Shown here: piece by piece, positions 60,183-64,000 of the stretch
Layout of the letters: every line of letters starts with the position of its first letter
How positions within the stretch are numbered: position 1 is the first letter of the stretch
NCBI GenBank assembly: GCA_965644295.1
Contig: CBFFRP010000421.1
Location: forward strand, 1-64,000
DNA: 64,000 nt
DNA from: Paraphysomonas bandaiensis
Lineage: Eukaryota; Chrysophyceae
Direction: 5' to 3'
Program-made: the position numbers and the translations under genes
Notes under the pieces: model-generated
Database searches by the model: none
What the model was told of the DNA's origin: nothing
Seen by the model: the letters and a program-made list of their open reading frames with translations, nothing else

Positions 60183-62399
60183 ATGTATGTATTGTGGTAT
60201 GCTCTTCAAATGTATTCTATTATAATCACAGTCCTAATATCACTCCTATCAGACGCCTCCCCTCCCAACCCCTTCCCCTCTTGTTCCTCTGTGCCTCTAC
60301 CATCATCTAGTCTATACACAGGGTTCCCTGCCCCCTCTAATACACTCAGATGGAAACACGCTCAGTCTCTTGCTTGTCGAGGAGATCACATCTTACTCTC
60401 ACATGTCATGCGGAAGATCTCGCATCCACATGAAGTTCTTACAGCTGATCGTTCCTTCAGATGGACTCATCGGATAGCAGATGTACTCATGACAGCGGAC
60501 ACAAGTATGCGTGTGTTCGATACATACAGAGAGAAGAGGGCGCCTATAGTACACTTCGGTGAGTATACATTTGAAAAAGAGAACTATGAAGGAAAGATTT
60601 TGTCATGGAACAGATATAGAGAGCTTGATGATCCTGAACGTTTTGTGCCAGTTAAGTACGTGGGGATTGGAGGGATGGATGAAAACTGGGGATGGTTAAG
60701 TACATACATACTAAATCGCACTGTGAATTGGAGTTTAAATCTCTATGGATTTGAAAAGACAACTCTTAGTTCCCAGGAGATCTCCCAGAGTTTTTTAGAT
60801 GACCCGAACTTACTGATGCTTCTCGTCAATCAACATTCCAATGTAGGTGTGGTTGACCTGCTGTTATTGTCATCTAATACATTTAAATTAGATATCTCAC
60901 CCTAAAGTTCTTAGTATGCCACTTGGAGTGCCATCTCCAGGTTTGATTTTTAGTATCGCCCGACGACTTCTGAACCGAACAGTATCAAATACTGAATTCT
61001 TTGATACATCTCGAAGCAGGTCAACGATTGAAACTCTGCACTGATATATACTCTAAATATCCCACATAGTAAAGACAAACTTCTCTTGACAATTGGATCT
61101 AACTACGGTGTTCGCCCCGCCATTCGGCAATGCGTGAAGCAAAATATGGGTAATGAAACCGCATCAGACCATTACACGAACTTAGTACGTACACATCTAT
61201 AGGGGAGCATCTGACCGTATTCACAAAGAGAGTAAGTCCAGGCGACTTCTACTGGCATATAGCCCACTCTATGGCTGTACTGGGCTTACCAGGATTGGGA
61301 TATGATACGTACAGGATATGGGAAACGCTATTGTTGGGGTAAGTTTTCGGTGTTTAACTACACTCCGTGTTCGATTTTGTTTCTACTCTCTAAGTTCAAG
61401 AACTAGATCGATTCCTGTGATAGAACGGGGAGTTGGTTTGGACAGAACACTATATCGTCTACCGGTAAGTGCGAACGTATTCTTTATTCTGCAGAAATTT
61501 GCGTATATATATAAACCTCTTGGTACTAAGTGTGATGGAATAGTAATGTGTTGACTGAGACTGCGTGCTAAATACAACTTATTCTTAATGGCACTATTCA
61601 TTATAGCTCTTATTGTAGGCTTTGATTGTGGACGACTTTGCAGATGTGACACCAGAGTTAGTACGTACAGCATATATTGAGGCGTTGTACTGGGCAGATG
61701 AGTGGGAGTACGACCGCCTTAAATTCACTTTTTGGAAAGATGTAGTAACGAATGTAAGTGCCAGTGTAAATGCGGACTATCTGATGGAGCGGTTTCCCCG
61801 GCTTACAGGTATGCTACAAGCTGTAATGTTAATTTTCTTACGAAGATAATTTGTGTAAACGCAGTTGATTTCAACTTCACTCGACCACAATTCCCTTTCG
61901 ACTGTGTAAAGATGGGAGGGTGCTGTGATAGTCCACGGAAACGAATACCGAAGCAGTACTGTGCTATTGACACTAATACTGACTGGAATACTTATGAAAT
62001 ACAGTCCGACGTAAATATTTAGCCTGTAGTTGAGTCCTATCGTTACACGAGTGAGTGTAATGGTATCATATTCACATCTTGCTTTATTTAATGGAATGTG
62101 GGCAAGTAGAGTATCGTTTTAGGTAACAAGTACAGAACGAGAATCTGAAATTAAAAACGCCAGGACACACCCTCTCCCACGGCGGCAATAGGGAAAGTTT
62201 TCTCCTTTATAGCTGGTGTGGTTTGTCGGTTGGTGTGGGCGTGACGCCATACGGTGTCGTATCAACTGTTCATTCTGTTGCGGAATTAGTCAGGGATTCA
62301 CAGAAGGCGATTGAGTCTGTCGCCGTCAGCAGTAAATCACTCTATTTTATACTGCTTCCCATCTTAGTTTATAAAAAGTCTTTCAATCTAAATCATTAA
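60183..62399 (+). CDS. Exostosin-like glycosyltransferase family protein
   Basis: Exons 60183-60842, 60892-61019, 61070-61149, 61203-61338, 61407-61464, 61619-61808, 61865-62010 and 62136-62399 join to about 553 residues. Starting at the ATG at 60210 puts a signal-like segment (MYSIIITVLISLLSDAS) first. The C-terminal half resembles exostosin-type transferases: HPKVLSMPLGVP, KDKLLLTIGSNYGVRP, then GYDTYRIWETLLLGSIPVIE, LYRLPALIVDDFADVT. The GxDxxRxWExLxxGxxPV pattern is the recognisable core. If the last intron (62011-62135) is not spliced, the protein stops at 62022. I favour splicing because 62136-62399 is an 87-codon open stretch in phase after an acceptor, ending in a hydrophobic segment. 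The donor substrate is unknown. The dispersed repeat copy 2 begins 5 bp after the stop. Confidence 0.68.
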
Positions 62400-62403
62400 T
62401 ATA

Positions 62404-63266
62404 TTATCCCCATTTTGTCTTAAAAATGCTTTTTTTTGACTTGATTTTGTCTCAACAGGGCGCTCAGCATATCAGCACCGGGTAAATATAGACATTCAAC
62501 TTCAATGTTCGGTTCAACAGAAGCTCACTTCTATCTTCGTTATGATAATGACAGTCGTATGTATGTGATTTCATTATAGTACACTATTATAGAGAAACCA
62601 CAATCATGAGCGAAACACCAAGAGCAGATAATCTAACTCCAAGTTATATTCCATCCTTCGACTGCTGTATAAGATCACAACGATGTCAGTGCAAGTGATC
62701 TGTCTTCATATCCAGGACTTCGAAACAACTTCAAGAACACTACAGGAGAGTTTAAGTACCATATCTGATGCTATATAGGTGGTTAGGAGCAGTGGCACCC
62801 AGTTCTTTCAGGGTTTGATCCATATCGTGCTTTTCAAGATGTTGTGTGTCTCATATCATACACACATCATTCGATCAGGTGCACTTGCAGAGGTAAAGCC
62901 TGCTGTATATAAATGTGATGATGATGCTAATTAAGGAAATAAGAAGCCTCTCTTTCACCTTCAACTGTTCACATTTATCATCACACTTACAGTATACATA
63001 TCATTGATTTGAAACTATATGAGTTCTCATTTGTGTTCTTAATGTTAATCAGGGAACATCTATTTCTTTATACAGCAAGCATGCTACAAATAGCTATACA
63101 ATCTAATATTAACTTTTCAACGTCATGAGGATAAGCTACAATTTAGCCTAGGGATATGGAGTATCGTCCCATGTCTAAATTTTAAAACTCGGGCTTTTCG
63201 CCCTCGTTTCAAAATTTTGAGCGCGGGACGATATAGCCTCCTTATTGCACATGGTTAAATATAACT
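62404..63266 (+). repeat. Dispersed ~862-bp repeat, copy 2
   Basis: Same orientation and near-identical sequence to 55893-56754, with scattered substitutions and small indels. It starts TTATCCCCATTTTGTC and ends AAATATAACT like copy 1. The flanks give no clear duplication. The 30-codon ORF (62606-62698) differs by one residue, and the 3' hairpin (63153-63244) and the TATA box/inverted repeat are kept. Confidence 0.85.
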
Positions 63267-63429
63267 CTATATACCAAAAATAGTGTGACTAGGAAACAGT
63301 GAGGTCAAATGTCTATATTCTCTTGGTGCTAATAAGAGCGCTCTGTGGGATAATTTCAGTGAATTACAATTTACAAAAAAACGTACATTCCAATGAAAAC
63401 TACAGTACTAACTATATAACATCCGAGCG

Positions 63430-63607
63430 CACACAGCCATATACTGGTGATAATTCTTATAGTTCTGTAGATATAGAAAATACATGAAAAAACTACAAGA
63501 TCAAATATGAAATATACGACACACAGCCATAAACTGGTGGTAACTTTTATAGTTCTGTAGGTGTAGAGAATAAATGAAAAAACTACAATTTTGAAATCTG
63601 AAATATA
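63430..63607 (+). repeat. Two-copy tandem repeat, ~90-bp unit
   Basis: CACACAGCCATA.ACTGGTG, ..TATAGTTCTGTAG and GAAAAAACTACAA recur in the same order 90-91 bp apart. The copies are diverged. No gene is supported from 63267 to the window end. An ATACATACATACC string near 63725 resembles the upstream elements of other genes. Confidence 0.7.
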
Positions 63608-64000
63608 CATTGACAGGTGTAATACACAGTGAAATGTTCGCAGATACAAAACTGAAAAACAAGTGAAAAAAAACTAGGAAATTTCGCCATGGTCAGGGCA
63701 AATAAATAAACGAACTTTAAATCATACATACATACCATTTGATGATCATACACACAGTTATTGGACTTTTTCCTGTTTCAAACCAATAAGTGTATGCTTT
63801 GTTGAAGTGAAACCACAGCGATGCGTAAAATATAAAAAACTAGAACATTTCCGGGTCAAGACCAACTTTGTTGTTGCAATTGATACGTTGAAAAAAATTC
63901 CTGCATACGTCACTCATAGATGTAAGAAGATGCCATATTCTCGCTCGGCGCTGTACTATATCTAGCATAGAGTCTAGCTCAAGTAGAGTCGCATCTAGAA

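Overview
This window is nuclear DNA from a eukaryote, most likely a unicellular or simple flagellated one. Almost every gene is cut by short introns (mostly 45-125 bp) with GT..AG ends, and exons can be joined in frame by eye. The genes are typical eukaryotic ones: Raptor, WDR81, ESCRT-I and ESCRT-III subunits, SWI3/SMARCC, MOB, eS26, a soluble adenylyl cyclase relative and TTC12. TTC12 and the cyclase hint at a cilium or flagellum. I cannot name the lineage from the sequence alone. I saw no prokaryotic operons, CRISPR arrays or convincing tRNA or rRNA genes.

Layout. 1-3646: 3' part of a Ty1/copia LTR retrotransposon running in from the left edge. 4765-5554: a long (GTAT)n array. 5749-11446: Raptor, 12 exons. 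11.6-13.3 kb: decayed hAT transposase pieces. 14135-17814 (-): ADCY10-like cyclase/ATPase, head to head with eS26 (18253-18677). 20229-22120: a J-domain plus CAP-Gly protein. 22564-29324 (-): WDR81-like BEACH/WD40 protein, head to head with VPS37A-like ESCRT-I (30082-32087) across a (CATA)n array. 32.5 kb: an intact hAT-type MITE. 32909-37316 (-): LRR/EF-hand protein, head to head with a secretory-pathway DxD glycosyltransferase-like gene (37850-39492). 40336-42884 (-): RGG/Pro/Gln-rich protein with a UBA-like N terminus. 43747-44467: hAT remnant. 44754-46156 (-): lipidated-looking MOB protein, head to head with SWI3/SMARCC (46664-49158) across a (GTAT)/(GTAG) array. 49.5 kb: a second hAT MITE. 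50145-51093 (-): CHMP6/VPS20, head to head with TTC12 (51748-54637) across a short array. 57147-59631 (-): Asteroid/ASTE1-like nuclease-fold protein, head to head with an exostosin-like glycosyltransferase (60183-62399) across a (CATA)n array. Two near-identical ~862-bp dispersed repeats lie at 55893 and 62404.

How the genes relate. Several products act on endosomes and lysosomes or in TOR signalling (Raptor, WDR81, VPS37, CHMP6), but neighbours share no single pathway and this may be chance. The strongest organising theme is architectural: genes sit in divergent pairs, and the shared upstream region nearly always carries ATAC/GTAT tetranucleotide sequence, from a few units to about 790 bp. 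The most unusual protein-level signals are the J-domain/CAP-Gly fusion, an eS26 that has lost most of its zinc cysteines, and an 862-bp repeat family with conserved hairpins and a conserved tiny ORF.
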